This document shows positions 8,013 through 17,527 of a stretch of 64,000 nt of DNA, one piece after another. How positions within the stretch are numbered: the stretch's first letter is position 1; each line of letters starts with the position of its first letter. Origin of the DNA: Parabacteroides sp. An277 (lineage in GTDB: Bacteria > Bacteroidota > Bacteroidia > Bacteroidales > Tannerellaceae); the NCBI RefSeq assembly GCF_002159645.1, contig NZ_NFJB01000017.1, positions 20,538 to 84,537 on the forward strand, given 5' to 3'. The notes below the pieces were generated by a model that saw nothing but the letters and a program-made list of their open reading frames with translations, had not been told where the DNA came from and made no database searches. A program made the position numbers and the translations under genes.

Positions 8013-10115
8013 TTACTTAAACTCGCGGATAAGCCGGTTCATGTGCGAGGTCGTCAACCCGGCATAGCGTTCGTCCAAGTCTCCTTCCATCGCTTGGGCA
8101 TCTTTCGAAGACAGTACGCCCTCGCTCTCCAACTGGGATATCTGGCGTTTCTCGTTCGCCAGCATCATGCGGATGGACTTTCGCGTTACGGCACATTGAT
8201 AGGAAGCCGGATAGTATTGAGCCACCTCTTCCAACACTTCGTTCATGCGGGTTATATTCTCATTGATTTCCACATGCAATTCAGCTAACGACTCTTTCTC
8301 CGTATCGGAAAGCACAGCCGATTGGGCAAAGTCGTCGACCAACTTCAACGCTTCCCGCTGGGCGATGATAAAACCTCGTCCTAAATCATATCCGACAATC
8401 ACCCATTCGTGCGAACGATGGCTCCACCATTCCCGTCCCCAAGCGAATTGTTTCGTCCAACGCATGTAGAAGGGCTCTTGGAAATAATCATAAATCCACT
8501 TGCGGTAATGCAACGGAGCATGTCCATCGCGGTCGTATAGCTCATCTACGGCCGATATCAATACTTTCAACGAAAGATTAGAGATGATACCTTCGTCGAA
8601 CAAACGCCAATAGATGGCCTTCTCTTTCTTCAGCACACGGATACGGACATCGGCCAGGACATCTTCCGGCGTCAGGCGTGCTACCTGGGGCGCCTCTTCC
8701 TTTTCAGGCAAGAACTGTTCGACCAAAGGCCAGTTCGAGGCTTCCAGCATCTCTTTCTTTTTCAGCTTCTCCAGATATTTGCCGGTATTGTCGGCAATCT
8801 GTTTGCGAATGCCATAATCCAACAGCATTTTGGCGGATGCTACTTTGGTCAATCCCAACTTCAAGAGGAACCAACGCATCGTAGTGGCATTGACGGCCAA
8901 GGTAAGTGTCACAATACCGCCTGTATAGAGTAATATCTGCCGACGGATATCTTCCGGAATAGCAACTGTATAGGAAACCATCAGGGCTAACGTCAACCCC
9001 AACGCACCGCGCAATCCGCCCCACGAAAGGATAAACGACTCGCGCATGGACAGTCCGTAACCGGTCTTCTTCATCAGCGGATAGAGCATCGCTACCATAA
9101 ACATACGGACCACGTTTACGCCTACATAGACAATCAGCAAAAGCAACAGGCTGGTCCAGGTCACGTCTACCTTCAAGGCAATTACCACACCTACGATAAT
9201 GAATATTAAGGTATTTGCCATATAGGCCATCAATTCCCAAAACGAAGCCATGAATTTGTTTACTTCCGGTTTCAATTGGGGACGACCGATATAGGAAATG
9301 GTCAGTCCGAAAGCGACCAAGGCAATCACACCCGATACATCCAAGAAACTTTGGGCCAGAATAAAGGTGATATACGACGATACAATAATCACACTATTCT
9401 GTACCGCCTCATCGCCTCCGACTTTCGATAAGAACCAAATCGTGAACCGGGCTATGACCCAACCTAACAACACGCCGCCGAATACCACAATCAGGAAGTT
9501 CAATACCGGCGATTCCACGATTCCTCCGGCCGTATAGACGCCAAAGAAAATCATAAACAGCACGATACCGGTTCCATCGTTGAGCATCGACTCCGCATCC
9601 ACAAGGGTCGAGAAGCGTTTGCTCGTCCGCAGTTCCTTCAACAGTGCCACCACGGCTACCGGGTCGGTAGCACTAATCAACGCGCCGAACATGAGTGCAT
9701 ACGACCAATTCCAGCCGCTGCATTCGGGGAAAATAGCGGCCATACCCATGAGAAGGGCACCTGTCAGGAACATCGCTATCACCATTCCCGGACCAGCCAA
9801 CAGGGTTGAATTCAACAACGACTTGCGGAACACGTGCAAATCCAACTCATACGCACCATCAAAAATCAAGAGAGGAAGGAAGATGTACAGAATCAAATCC
9901 GGGTCCATATTCCCCGCAAAATCAATCGCCGGCTTTACAATCCCCGCGTCCTGCAACACGCCGAAGCGGTCTAAAAGCCCCAGCCCGATACCCAACACGA
10001 ACAATCCCACCGTATAGGGGAAATTCGTCTTTTTCAATACAGATTTCAAAATGGCACCGACTACCAAACAGATAACCACAAACATCAACGGTGCCAACAA
10101 TGCATTCGTCTCCAT
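8013..10115 (-). CDS. CPA1-family cation/proton antiporter with long cytoplasmic tail
   Basis: 700 residues. The first 420 or so carry about 12 hydrophobic segments with CPA1/NhaP hallmarks: SATDPVAVVALLKEL (ion-binding Asp), MLNDGTGIVLF and LSWGGLRGALGLTLAL. These transporters exchange Na+ or K+ for H+ across the inner membrane. The remaining 280 residues are hydrophilic and helical, including a long segment near the C-terminus with no recognised domain, probably regulatory. It stands alone with its own promoter. The ion specificity cannot be read from the sequence. Confidence 0.9.
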   Translation of the reverse strand: METNALLAPLMFVVICLVVGAILKSVLKKTNFPYTVGLFVLGIGLGLLDRFGVLQDAGIVKPAIDFAGNMDPDLILYIFLPLLIFDGAYELDLHVFRKSLLNSTLLAGPGMVIAMFLTGALLMGMAAIFPECSGWNWSYALMFGALISATDPVAVVALLKELRTSKRFSTLVDAESMLNDGTGIVLFMIFFGVYTAGGIVESPVLNFLIVVFGGVLLGWVIARFTIWFLSKVGGDEAVQNSVIIVSSYITFILAQSFLDVSGVIALVAFGLTISYIGRPQLKPEVNKFMASFWELMAYMANTLIFIIVGVVIALKVDVTWTSLLLLLIVYVGVNVVRMFMVAMLYPLMKKTGYGLSMRESFILSWGGLRGALGLTLALMVSYTVAIPEDIRRQILLYTGGIVTLTLAVNATTMRWFLLKLGLTKVASAKMLLDYGIRKQIADNTGKYLEKLKKKEMLEASNWPLVEQFLPEKEEAPQVARLTPEDVLADVRIRVLKKEKAIYWRLFDEGIISNLSLKVLISAVDELYDRDGHAPLHYRKWIYDYFQEPFYMRWTKQFAWGREWWSHRSHEWVIVGYDLGRGFIIAQREALKLVDDFAQSAVLSDTEKESLAELHVEINENITRMNEVLEEVAQYYPASYQCAVTRKSIRMMLANEKRQISQLESEGVLSSKDAQAMEGDLDERYAGLTTSHMNRLIREFK

Positions 10116-10160
10116 ACATTTATTCTATTACAATTACATCCAATGAACTCTTTGGGGCTG

Positions 10161-10168
10161 CAAAAGTA
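10161..10168 (-). promoter_or_regulatory. -7 box upstream of the antiporter gene
   Basis: Minus-strand TACTTTTG matches TAnnTTTG, 46 bp before the antiporter ATG. The upstream region is AT-rich without a clean TTTG. Confidence 0.5.
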
Positions 10169-10291
10169 ACAGAAATGTACGATATAAACTATTTTTTCGG
10201 GATAAATGTAGTGGGAAGTTACACGGCTTTTTCATAAAAAAACGGTAACCTTGTAGACCATAAGGGAACCCCATTCGGAACACCTGTATCT

Positions 10292-10422
10292 GCAGGCCTC
10301 GCTCCGCTTCGACCAGCAGCTATGCACAGAAGTCCTCTTCGAGGACTGTTTTATTACCTATATCGTACCTCGAAGAGGCACAATTTTCAAGTAGCCGTAG
10401 GTCGAAGCGGAGCGAGGCCTGC
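10292..10422. repeat. Intergenic palindromic repeat, family A (copy 1)
   Basis: Perfect 23-bp inverted repeat: the left arm at 10292-10314 and right arm at 10400-10422 are exact reverse complements (arm core CCTCGCTCCGCTTCGACC). Between the arms lie smaller hairpins, including AGTCCTC-TTC-GAGGACT at 10331-10347. Related sequence recurs near 24440, 26020, 31425, 32592 and 53620, always between genes. It fills most of the 340-bp space between the antiporter promoter and the ABC transporter stop. No coding potential seen; a structured RNA, terminator or mobile REP/MITE-like origin is possible. Confidence 0.85.
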
Positions 10423-10456
10423 GGTATCCAATTAAATGAAAGAACCGTGTAGGAAG

Positions 10457-12094
10457 TTACGGTACGCGGACCAACGTAAGTGTCCGGTCGCAATAGGGGG
10501 AGATGGCCATGCGGTGGGTAATAAAGAGCATGGTCTTGTGAGGAAAATGGTGGGTAAGGCGTTGCATCAGGAGGCGTTCGGTTGTTTCGTCGAGGGAGGA
10601 ACTGAACTCATCAAAAAGGAGGATAGAGCCTTTCCGGAGCAGGGCGCGGGCGATGGCGATGCGCTGGGCTTGCCCTTCGCTCAGTCCGCCTCCTGCCTCT
10701 TGGCAAAGCGTGTCGAGTCCTTCGGGAAGGGTATAGACGAAATCGGCTACGGCGGTATGGAGGGCATGGCGTATTTCCTCCTCTGTAGCCGATGGATTTC
10801 CGACCAGGAGATTACTGCGTATCGTACCGCTCAACAGGCTGTTCCCTTGGGGTACATAGACCAGGTTACAGCGGGTAGCGGGCGATACGGGAACCTGTTG
10901 CATCGAATCGTAGAGATAAAGATGGCCCTCTCCGGGCGACAACAAGGCGAGGATGAGGCGGAAGAGCGTGCTTTTCCCGGCACCGGTCTCACCCAGGATA
11001 GCGGTACGCGAACCGGGCGGGAAGTCGTAGGAGAAATGGGTTAATATGTCTCGTTTGCCTTCCGGATAACGAAAGGTGACCGCTTCCAGGCGAATACCGG
11101 CCGGCGCCTGTAAGGGATGGGGAGCAAGGCGCTCCTCCGCTTCGGCCTCCTCGATTTCCTGCAATCGGTCTACCGAGGCAGAGGCATGTAGAAGCGAGGG
11201 GAATTGCTGGCACATCCCGACCAGCGGCCGTTGGATTTGTCCGACGAGCTGCAAGAAGGCGGTCATCATGCCGAAGGTAATGCGCCCGTCCCGGATTCCT
11301 TCTACGCCCCAAAGGAAAGCCGTCAGGTAGCTCAACGCAAAGGCGGCACTCAGGAAAAGGCGCGAATAGGAACTGAACCGGCTCCGACGCATCACCTTCC
11401 CCACGAGGTCGCCCTGCAGGGTATCGAGGCGGGTAGCCGCTTTTCCCTCCTGCTCCATCGTTTGCAAAAGGAGGACATGCTGCAGACTTTCCTGCAGGAA
11501 ACTCTGTACTTTTCCGTCGGATTCTCGTATGAATCGCGTCAGGTTCCGCATTCGATGGGTGATGAATTTCCCGAGCAAGAGGAACAGGGGCATGATGAGC
11601 AGGATGAGATAAGCCAAGTGTACGTCCATCCGGAACAGGAAGAGCCAAGCGGCCAGGAATTGGAGGCCGGTAGGGAGCAACGAGGGGATGGTATGGCTGA
11701 GGGCATCGGCTATCACGCGCACGTCTTCTTCCAACCGGTTGGTCAGATCTCCGGTATGCCGTCGGCTCAAGGAGAGGTAGGGAAGGCGGGTGAGATGGGC
11801 GAAAAGTCTTCCCTGGAGCTGGGTTTTCAGTCGGATATGGGTATAGCTGACGAGCTGATTCCGGAGGAAAGCACTGCTTAATTGCCCTACACTACACCCT
11901 ACCAACAGGAGGACATACGTTGGGTAATCTATCGACTTTACTCCGGTGGCTCCATCTATCAACACTTTGCACAGATAGACAAAGAGCAGGGAAAGAACTA
12001 CCTGCCCGAGCCCCAAGAGCATGTTCCCCATAAGGGCGCAGCGTATCCCTTGGGTCGCGCGGAACATCCATCGAAGTGCCGGCTGGGATTTCAT
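10457..12094 (-). CDS. ABC exporter, fused permease and ATPase
   Basis: 545 residues: a type I exporter membrane domain (about residues 15-310, six hydrophobic segments) and a nucleotide-binding domain with Walker A GETGAGKST (near 370), signature LSEGQAQRIAIARAL (near 472) and Walker B ILLFDEFSSSLDE (near 497). There is no N-terminal C39 peptidase domain. The start ATG overlaps the stop of the nucleotidyltransferase gene (ATGA), so it belongs to the peptide-modification-like run upstream. The substrate is unknown; export of a peptide processed by the S26-like peptidase is a reasonable guess. Confidence 0.88.
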   Translation of the reverse strand: MKSQPALRWMFRATQGIRCALMGNMLLGLGQVVLSLLFVYLCKVLIDGATGVKSIDYPTYVLLLVGCSVGQLSSAFLRNQLVSYTHIRLKTQLQGRLFAHLTRLPYLSLSRRHTGDLTNRLEEDVRVIADALSHTIPSLLPTGLQFLAAWLFLFRMDVHLAYLILLIMPLFLLLGKFITHRMRNLTRFIRESDGKVQSFLQESLQHVLLLQTMEQEGKAATRLDTLQGDLVGKVMRRSRFSSYSRLFLSAAFALSYLTAFLWGVEGIRDGRITFGMMTAFLQLVGQIQRPLVGMCQQFPSLLHASASVDRLQEIEEAEAEERLAPHPLQAPAGIRLEAVTFRYPEGKRDILTHFSYDFPPGSRTAILGETGAGKSTLFRLILALLSPGEGHLYLYDSMQQVPVSPATRCNLVYVPQGNSLLSGTIRSNLLVGNPSATEEEIRHALHTAVADFVYTLPEGLDTLCQEAGGGLSEGQAQRIAIARALLRKGSILLFDEFSSSLDETTERLLMQRLTHHFPHKTMLFITHRMAISPYCDRTLTLVRVP

Positions 12095-13209
12095 TGGTGG
12101 AAAAGGGCGACTTTAAATCCGTGTCGGAGGGAATAGAACACGAACCGACCTACTTCGCGGGGAGCGAGGGAAAAGGTCTGGGCATACCAGGTTATCCGTT
12201 GTCGGAAGGCATACCATTTCCCGGCATAATAACCGGTGGGACGGACAGAGGCGGGCGAGAAATAATGCTTTCCGAAGTTTCCGCACCGGAATATCAACTC
12301 GACCACCCGGGCGGCTTGTTTCCGATAGCGCGCGTCGTAAAAGGGAAATTCGGCTTCGGGTAATCCCAAATAATCCACGGCCACGCAGCCGAACAGTTTC
12401 CAGAAACGTGTTAAGCGCAGGTAACGGATATCTTGTGCCAAGGTTTCCCGGTCTAAGGTGGAGGCATGGACATGCAGGTAGCGGGTCCAGTCGCATATCT
12501 GCCGGAATCCTATGCCTATGGCGAGGAAATGTTTCAAGAAGTGGTAGAACAGATAGACGGCATCGAAAGAGACGGGCGGGAGCAATACCTCCGTCCCTCC
12601 TATCGTTCCTACTGGGCAAGTCTCTTTTTGTTCCTGCAAATAGTGGCGGGTCCAACGCTGTATGCGCGTATCCAACGCAGGGTCTAAAGCATAAGCGGCG
12701 AGGCGATGTAGCTCGACCACCACCCCTTGGTAGGAAGCGTGGTAATGCTGGAGGCTTTCATGCGCGTCTTCCGTCCGTGCGCCGGCCTGCTGCAGGATAT
12801 GGCAGGCAGCTGCATAATCGGCGGGTCCGACATACAAGTCGATATCACCGCATTGCCGCTGTTCGGGATAACGGTAACAACGGGCGATTCCTTGCCCTTT
12901 CAACAGGATGGGCTGGATGGAAGCGGCCTGTAGCTGAGGAACGAGCGTACGCAACACCTCGTTTAAGCGCGTATGGCTCCGCCGGAGCTGAACCAAATGG
13001 TGCTGGATGGGCCTCAAATAGGGAACGGAGGGGCGCAGGGTTTCGGGCAAAGCTCCTATCCCATCACTCACAATTCCTAACACGGTCTGCTTCTGGGCTT
13101 GGGAAAGAAGGAAACCCCATTCCGTCCCCGCATGATAGAGGGAAGGGTCCGGAGGGGTTCCCCAAAGTCCGGCGCGGAGCAAATCGAGGAAAAGCGCTTG
13201 CTCTTTCAT
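12091..13209 (-). CDS. Nucleotidyltransferase family protein (PF14907-like)
   Basis: About 372 residues. The polymerase-beta-like nucleotidyltransferase core is seen as PILLKGQGIARCYRYPE followed by CGDIDLYV (near residue 124), with Asp-x-Asp metal ligands. The ATG at 13209 overlaps the PqqD stop (ATGA), which decides the start. Proteins of this type occur beside HprK-like kinases and PqqD-like proteins in lasso-peptide loci such as paeninodin and in so-called HPr-rel systems, where their substrates are mostly unproven. Here no lasso cyclase or protease gene is present. Confidence 0.8.
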   Translation of the reverse strand: MKEQALFLDLLRAGLWGTPPDPSLYHAGTEWGFLLSQAQKQTVLGIVSDGIGALPETLRPSVPYLRPIQHHLVQLRRSHTRLNEVLRTLVPQLQAASIQPILLKGQGIARCYRYPEQRQCGDIDLYVGPADYAAACHILQQAGARTEDAHESLQHYHASYQGVVVELHRLAAYALDPALDTRIQRWTRHYLQEQKETCPVGTIGGTEVLLPPVSFDAVYLFYHFLKHFLAIGIGFRQICDWTRYLHVHASTLDRETLAQDIRYLRLTRFWKLFGCVAVDYLGLPEAEFPFYDARYRKQAARVVELIFRCGNFGKHYFSPASVRPTGYYAGKWYAFRQRITWYAQTFSLAPREVGRFVFYSLRHGFKVALFHQ

Positions 13210-13472
13210 TCGATGAGTCCTTCTTGCTTCCATACGCGACAGAGTGCTTGCACATCCGCTTCGGCCCTCGAAGCCGGGATGTCATACCGTTCGACCAGCA
13301 ACTGCACCAAGGTATCGGTCGTAAACTCTTGGTCGGCCACTTGCTGCCAGAGATAGGCGGCAGAGGCATTCAGGCGGACGAGCTTGTCGAAGTTAATCTG
13401 TTCCAAGCCTTCGCCGGCCACCATGTATTCTCCGCATAATTCGCGGAGGACAAAACCTTTCTTTATCTTCAT
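13206..13472 (-). CDS. PqqD-like peptide-recognition protein
   Basis: 88 residues with the PqqD/RRE pattern: a short beta region (KKGFVLRELCGEYMVAGEG), then INFDKLVRLNASAAYLWQQV and two further helices (FTTDTLVQLLVERYDI, AEADVQALCRVWKQEGLIE). Such domains bind leader peptides of ribosomally made, modified peptides and deliver them to enzymes. Overlap of 4 bp with the nucleotidyltransferase. Upstream is a 388-bp repeat-filled gap that separates it from the S26 peptidase gene. Confidence 0.85.
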   Translation of the reverse strand: MKIKKGFVLRELCGEYMVAGEGLEQINFDKLVRLNASAAYLWQQVADQEFTTDTLVQLLVERYDIPASRAEADVQALCRVWKQEGLIE

Positions 13473-13499
13473 ACGTCATGCTGTTTAATTAAAATGTGA

Positions 13500-13855
13500 G
13501 GGGGTGTCAAAATAGAAAAGGGGGCTGTGTCAAAATGCTATCTGAAAGAGGCTGTGTCGAAAAGATGCAGCCTTATTTTTTCTGAAAAAGTAGAAAAAGA
13601 TAAAGGGAAAGTACATTGAAATAGGAAATAGGACGCAGATAAACGCGAACTAAAGCGCAGATAAACGCAGATTTTTTTAATGGCTACGCGATATTTACCG
13701 CAAAAAATAAAAATCTGCGTTTATCTGCGCTTTAGTCTGCGTCGTCTGCGTGCTATATACCCATTACGACACACCCTCTTTCAGTTACTTTCAGATAACA
13801 TTTTCTTATTTATTTATGATACACCCTCCTATCTCATTAGGACACCCCCGATTTC
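13500..13855. repeat. Large nested inverted repeat (family C, copy 1)
   Basis: This 388-bp gap holds a perfect 27-bp inverted repeat (13650-13676 with 13709-13735; core GCGCAGATAAACGCAG) with a 32-bp loop. Outside it are further matching arms: GGCTGTGTCAAAATG/ATCTGAAAGAGG near 13523-13551 and their reverse complements near 13769-13804. A related element with the same edges (GGCTGTGTCAAAATAG and CTATATACCCATTA) lies at 32631-32790. AGGCTG/CAGCCT followed by T-rich sequence near 13549-13580 could terminate plus-strand transcripts. No coding potential seen. The terminal GGCTGTGTCAAAA resembles ends of some insertion sequences, so a MITE origin is possible. Confidence 0.8.
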
Positions 13856-13860
13856 CACTT

Positions 13861-14313
13861 TCAAGGCCTGATTCCGATTCTTCTGCCTATCCCTAAAAGA
13901 TAACGGCGGACAGGGGCGAGTTTCATCCACCAGAAAGAGTATTGACGAAAGACCCGCCCGTCGCAGTCGATATACCGCCCGTCTCGGATAAGGGTCGCTA
14001 CTTTGGCTATCACTTGCGCCTGGGTACAGGGTTCGATAGCACGTACATTCCCGTCTCCCATCAAGAACAACTGCTCGCCTTCCTGGCGGATGAGGCGATG
14101 GAGGACATAACTTCCCGGACGTATCTCTGCCAAGAGGATATCGCCCCGCCGAAGGATGCCGGGAGCCGTCAATATCACATTATCCCGTCCGCCCCGGATA
14201 AAGGGCCACATGCTTTGGCCTTTGGGACAGAACGTGACGCGCCTTCCGGCTTCTATCAATTGTTTGATATACCCTACCAACTCCCGGTTGGGTATTTCTC
14301 GGATAAGGGTCAT
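13861..14313 (-). CDS. S24/S26-type signal-peptidase-like protein
   Basis: 150 residues. The start ATG at 14313 overlaps the HprK-like stop (ATGA). Motifs KGQSMWPF (Ser34), GSYVLHRLI (His72) and LMGDGN (Asp87) match the Ser-His-Asp arrangement of the archaeal/SipW-type signal peptidases rather than the Ser-Lys bacterial type. Unlike real signal peptidases it has no clear membrane anchor, so it may act in the cytosol, for instance on a leader peptide. Member of the kinase/PqqD/nucleotidyltransferase/ABC run. Confidence 0.78.
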   Translation of the reverse strand: MTLIREIPNRELVGYIKQLIEAGRRVTFCPKGQSMWPFIRGGRDNVILTAPGILRRGDILLAEIRPGSYVLHRLIRQEGEQLFLMGDGNVRAIEPCTQAQVIAKVATLIRDGRYIDCDGRVFRQYSFWWMKLAPVRRYLLGIGRRIGIRP

Positions 14314-15200
14314 GGGCATGGGGCTTTTATTTGCGTGAAACAAATCCTTGCCGCCGCTTCGTCGGGTAAACATTGCAGGAGGAAGGAGGGGACGCGGCGA
14401 ACAACCTCCCCTACGCAACCATGCACACCGTCTGCCATCTCCCGGTCCCAACTCATGCAGGAACAGGAGGCTCGCAAGGAGGCATAAGCCGGCAACAGAG
14501 GAAGCGACGCCAAGTGGTTGGCGGGAGCCTGTTCCAAGCGTACGATAGCCTTCAAGGGTACCCGTTCGTTCCGGTAACAGGAGGTCTTGCCGCTCCAAGG
14601 CGAACCATAGACCCACGCCTCCCCTTTCCGCAGGCGTACCACCGGATTATCATCGTTGAGCAAACGGCTCCCCTCGATGTGCGCCAACCAAAGGCGGGCA
14701 TGGGTACTCTTCCCCGTTCCGCTCTTGCCCAAAAAGAGGTAACCTGCCCCCGCCTGTTCGACGACGGACGCATGGACCAAAAGGGTATCGCGCGTAGCGG
14801 TATTGAATGCATAAAGAAGCATCATGCTATTGCTCAAGGCAAACGACAAGGGGCTGTCCAGCAGATGCAGATGCCCTCGCCGGTAATCTTCCGATACGAA
14901 CAGCAGGCATTCGGGACGCTCCCGTTGGTTAGAGAATCCAAACACATAGGAGGCCGCCCGCTGATAGAGCCAAAGGTAGGGCGCTTCGTCGCCCAGGCAT
15001 TGCAGCAGGTCGCCCGGCTCTGCGAGGGAAAGGGTCTTCCCGTCCATCACCTCGAGCTGGAACAAGGGTTCCTCCTCCTCTTCCTCCGCGAAGGGCGCGT
15101 AGGGTTCCAATGCCTCTGTGGTATCCATTCCGCCGGGACATGCAATCGCGAACGTATGTCCCGCCACGGTATATATCTTTCTTTGCATGTTATTTTCCAT
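14310..15200 (-). CDS. HPr kinase-like ATP-binding protein
   Basis: About 296 residues. A P-loop GKSGTGKST (near residue 157) follows LLVHASVV and is followed by LLNDDNPVVR, the arrangement of HprK-C-like kinases. The N-terminal part (YTVAGHTFAIACPG) is the variable domain seen in HprK-related proteins next to PqqD genes. The real HprK/P signature region is not evident, so it is unlikely to act in carbon catabolite control; related enzymes phosphorylate lasso peptides. In-frame ATGs at 15218, 15200 and 15188 make the start uncertain. Overlaps the S26-like gene by 4 bp. Confidence 0.78.
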   Translation of the reverse strand: MENNMQRKIYTVAGHTFAIACPGGMDTTEALEPYAPFAEEEEEEPLFQLEVMDGKTLSLAEPGDLLQCLGDEAPYLWLYQRAASYVFGFSNQRERPECLLFVSEDYRRGHLHLLDSPLSFALSNSMMLLYAFNTATRDTLLVHASVVEQAGAGYLFLGKSGTGKSTHARLWLAHIEGSRLLNDDNPVVRLRKGEAWVYGSPWSGKTSCYRNERVPLKAIVRLEQAPANHLASLPLLPAYASLRASCSCMSWDREMADGVHGCVGEVVRRVPSFLLQCLPDEAAARICFTQIKAPCP

Positions 15201-15407
15201 ATCGGGTATTTCTCTCATAAGGTAAGTGAAAAGGGGCCGCACAGACCGCTGTCTGGCAGCCCCCCATCCATTCACTAATAAAACATATTGGACAAGCTCC
15301 GGCAACTAGCGAGTTTCACAACCCCTCGTCACCCTCTGCGCCTGTTTCAATTTCTTTACAGTCTGATATTATGATTGATAATATATATGAAAGTGGTATG
15401 AAACCTT

Positions 15408-17525
15408 TTATTGCACTTGTTGTTCTACGGTTGCCTTTACCGGGAAGTTCGTTGCATCGTCTCCCGTATTGTTCGTATATTGATAACCTAAACCGTAGGC
15501 GTATTCGGAATCATTATTTACCGTAGTCAATGCTGCATTCATATTTGATGTTTCTGTATTAGAAAGAGACGTTACCACTGTACTATTAGTTATCGTAGCA
15601 TGTTCTTCTACATAGCTTTCTTCTTCACCAAATAAAGAACCGCTTGCACCTACCCAATAGCAACCATTAAATGTAGGGAATACCACATCAGTTTGGTTTT
15701 CATCTTCAAATTCGTAATTCAAGTTACGTTTTACTTTGTAGATTAAAGCCTTTGCAGTAGCATTATTAGCATAACATCCATAGATATCACCATAACTTTC
15801 ACCGGCAAGCGCACCACCATAGTCTCCAGATACTGTACCCGTAAATGCACAACCTACCATTGTACCGTTGTTGGCTCCGGCGATACCACCACAGTAGCGG
15901 GCGTCTAAAGGTATAGTATTAGTTGCTGTTCCATTCACTGTGGCATTAGCTGTACAAGCAACTAACTGACCTGAGTTATTTGTACCTACAATACCTCCGA
16001 CACGCCCTTCTGTTTGTATGTCATGATATGAAATAGCTGTATTATTCTGCACATGACAATTCTCGATAATACCTTCGCTATTACCTACAATACCACCTAC
16101 AAACATGTGGCCTTCTATGGAACCACCCGATACAGTACAACTCTTAATACCATCTTCGCGTCCAAAACTACGACCAACAATACCACCGACATTCTCACCT
16201 CCACTTACAGTCGGAGTAATTACGTGACAATTGGTGATTGTGCCACTAGTATGATTGTTTACGTTATCTTCATTTAATAATCCAACAATAACACCCGCAT
16301 ATCCATCATCCGATGCAGTTGATATTTGTCCAGAATAAGAAGATTTCACTTGTGGCGATTCAAAGTTCATATTTTCAACAGAAGCATTAGCCCCCATTAC
16401 ATTAATAAATCCAGCATATTGCCGATTATCATCTATCTTAAAATTCTTGATTGTTACACCATCGCCTAAAACTATTCCTGTAAATGGGCTATCAGGCGAA
16501 CCCACATTGGGCCACGTTCTATCATCTTCGGCAAAATCAATTTCACTAACTTCAAAGTCACAACCTAAATTAGACTCACCGCTTGCTACTCGATTCGCCC
16601 ATTCATGCAAACAATTCAAACTTGTGATTCTCAATAAACCACTTTCTGTTAGACCACATTCATCTACAGATTCAAATGTTGCACTTTCCAAATAATAATG
16701 CTGAATATGATTTCTCTCAAACTCTATCAGGTCATCTTGCTTAATAACACACTGTTCACCTTGTTCATTTATTAATGTCAAAGTATAACCATTTTCAAAC
16801 ACCTGAGGAGCAAGCACAAAATAATAAGTCTTTCCTTTTAGCATTGTTGCTCCTGCATTGATTTGATTTAAAGAAATCTCAGTTCTTGCATTTTCATTAT
16901 TTATAACTTTCGCAGCCCCATCACTCGATGTTATCGTAATCGTCACATCACCTGCTATCAATTCATTGTTATTTCCTTTAAAACGCATACTACGAATAAG
17001 ATCTCCTTGATAATTCTCACTTATATGTACACATAAATAAGATGGAGAATGCAAAAACAATAAATCCTGAGCATCTGAATTTGACGATCTTGATACCGAA
17101 AGATTCATTCCAGAAGCATAGCTACTGGGCTCTGCATACTGGTGGTCATGTAAAACTGTATGAACGGTATTCCCTTCTATTTCGGCATCTGGATTATACG
17201 GATATAACGCATAATACGTATCTGCCGTTTGCGATACAGTACCTTTAAAATTGGTTACTATACCACCATCTTTAGTTATAAAAGGGTTGTTGCTTCCATT
17301 TGCAAATAGACTTATTCGGTCATTTGCAATCCATAAAACATTACCATTCTCACGAACCAAAGAACGTGTACTGACATCACTGGTCATTTCATCAATAGAC
17401 GCAGAAAATGTCAATTCTATTGGTTCATTCGTACTATTCCCATTTTGTACGATAATCTCTTCCGTACAAGAGGTAGCCCCCATTAAAAGGGCTACACTCG
17501 ATAAAATCAAAAAAATCCTTTTCAT
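15408..17525 (-). CDS. Surface lipoprotein with fimbrillin-like N-terminus and GLUG repeats
   Basis: About 705 residues. A lipoprotein signal ends at the lipobox MGATSC, so the protein is probably on the outer membrane. Residues 30-280 resemble Bacteroidetes fimbrillin-like domains (ELTFSASIDEM, LFLHSPSYLCVHI). The C-terminal half has repeated Gly-rich GLUG-type units such as VGGIVGRSFGREDGIKSCTV, VGGIVGNSEGIIENCHV and VGGIVGTNNSGQLVACTA. GLUG proteins are often surface adhesins. It starts 2 bp after a 54-codon peptide gene and is visibly more AT-rich than the enzymes downstream, which suggests separate ancestry. Confidence 0.82.
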   Translation of the reverse strand: MKRIFLILSSVALLMGATSCTEEIIVQNGNSTNEPIELTFSASIDEMTSDVSTRSLVRENGNVLWIANDRISLFANGSNNPFITKDGGIVTNFKGTVSQTADTYYALYPYNPDAEIEGNTVHTVLHDHQYAEPSSYASGMNLSVSRSSNSDAQDLLFLHSPSYLCVHISENYQGDLIRSMRFKGNNNELIAGDVTITITSSDGAAKVINNENARTEISLNQINAGATMLKGKTYYFVLAPQVFENGYTLTLINEQGEQCVIKQDDLIEFERNHIQHYYLESATFESVDECGLTESGLLRITSLNCLHEWANRVASGESNLGCDFEVSEIDFAEDDRTWPNVGSPDSPFTGIVLGDGVTIKNFKIDDNRQYAGFINVMGANASVENMNFESPQVKSSYSGQISTASDDGYAGVIVGLLNEDNVNNHTSGTITNCHVITPTVSGGENVGGIVGRSFGREDGIKSCTVSGGSIEGHMFVGGIVGNSEGIIENCHVQNNTAISYHDIQTEGRVGGIVGTNNSGQLVACTANATVNGTATNTIPLDARYCGGIAGANNGTMVGCAFTGTVSGDYGGALAGESYGDIYGCYANNATAKALIYKVKRNLNYEFEDENQTDVVFPTFNGCYWVGASGSLFGEEESYVEEHATITNSTVVTSLSNTETSNMNAALTTVNNDSEYAYGLGYQYTNNTGDDATNFPVKATVEQQVQ

Positions 17526-17527
17526 AA

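Noticed and set aside
14310..15200. Genuine HPr kinase/phosphorylase of sugar regulation
   Set aside because: Only the P-loop region matches; gene context is PqqD-like, nucleotidyltransferase and exporter rather than PTS or central regulation.
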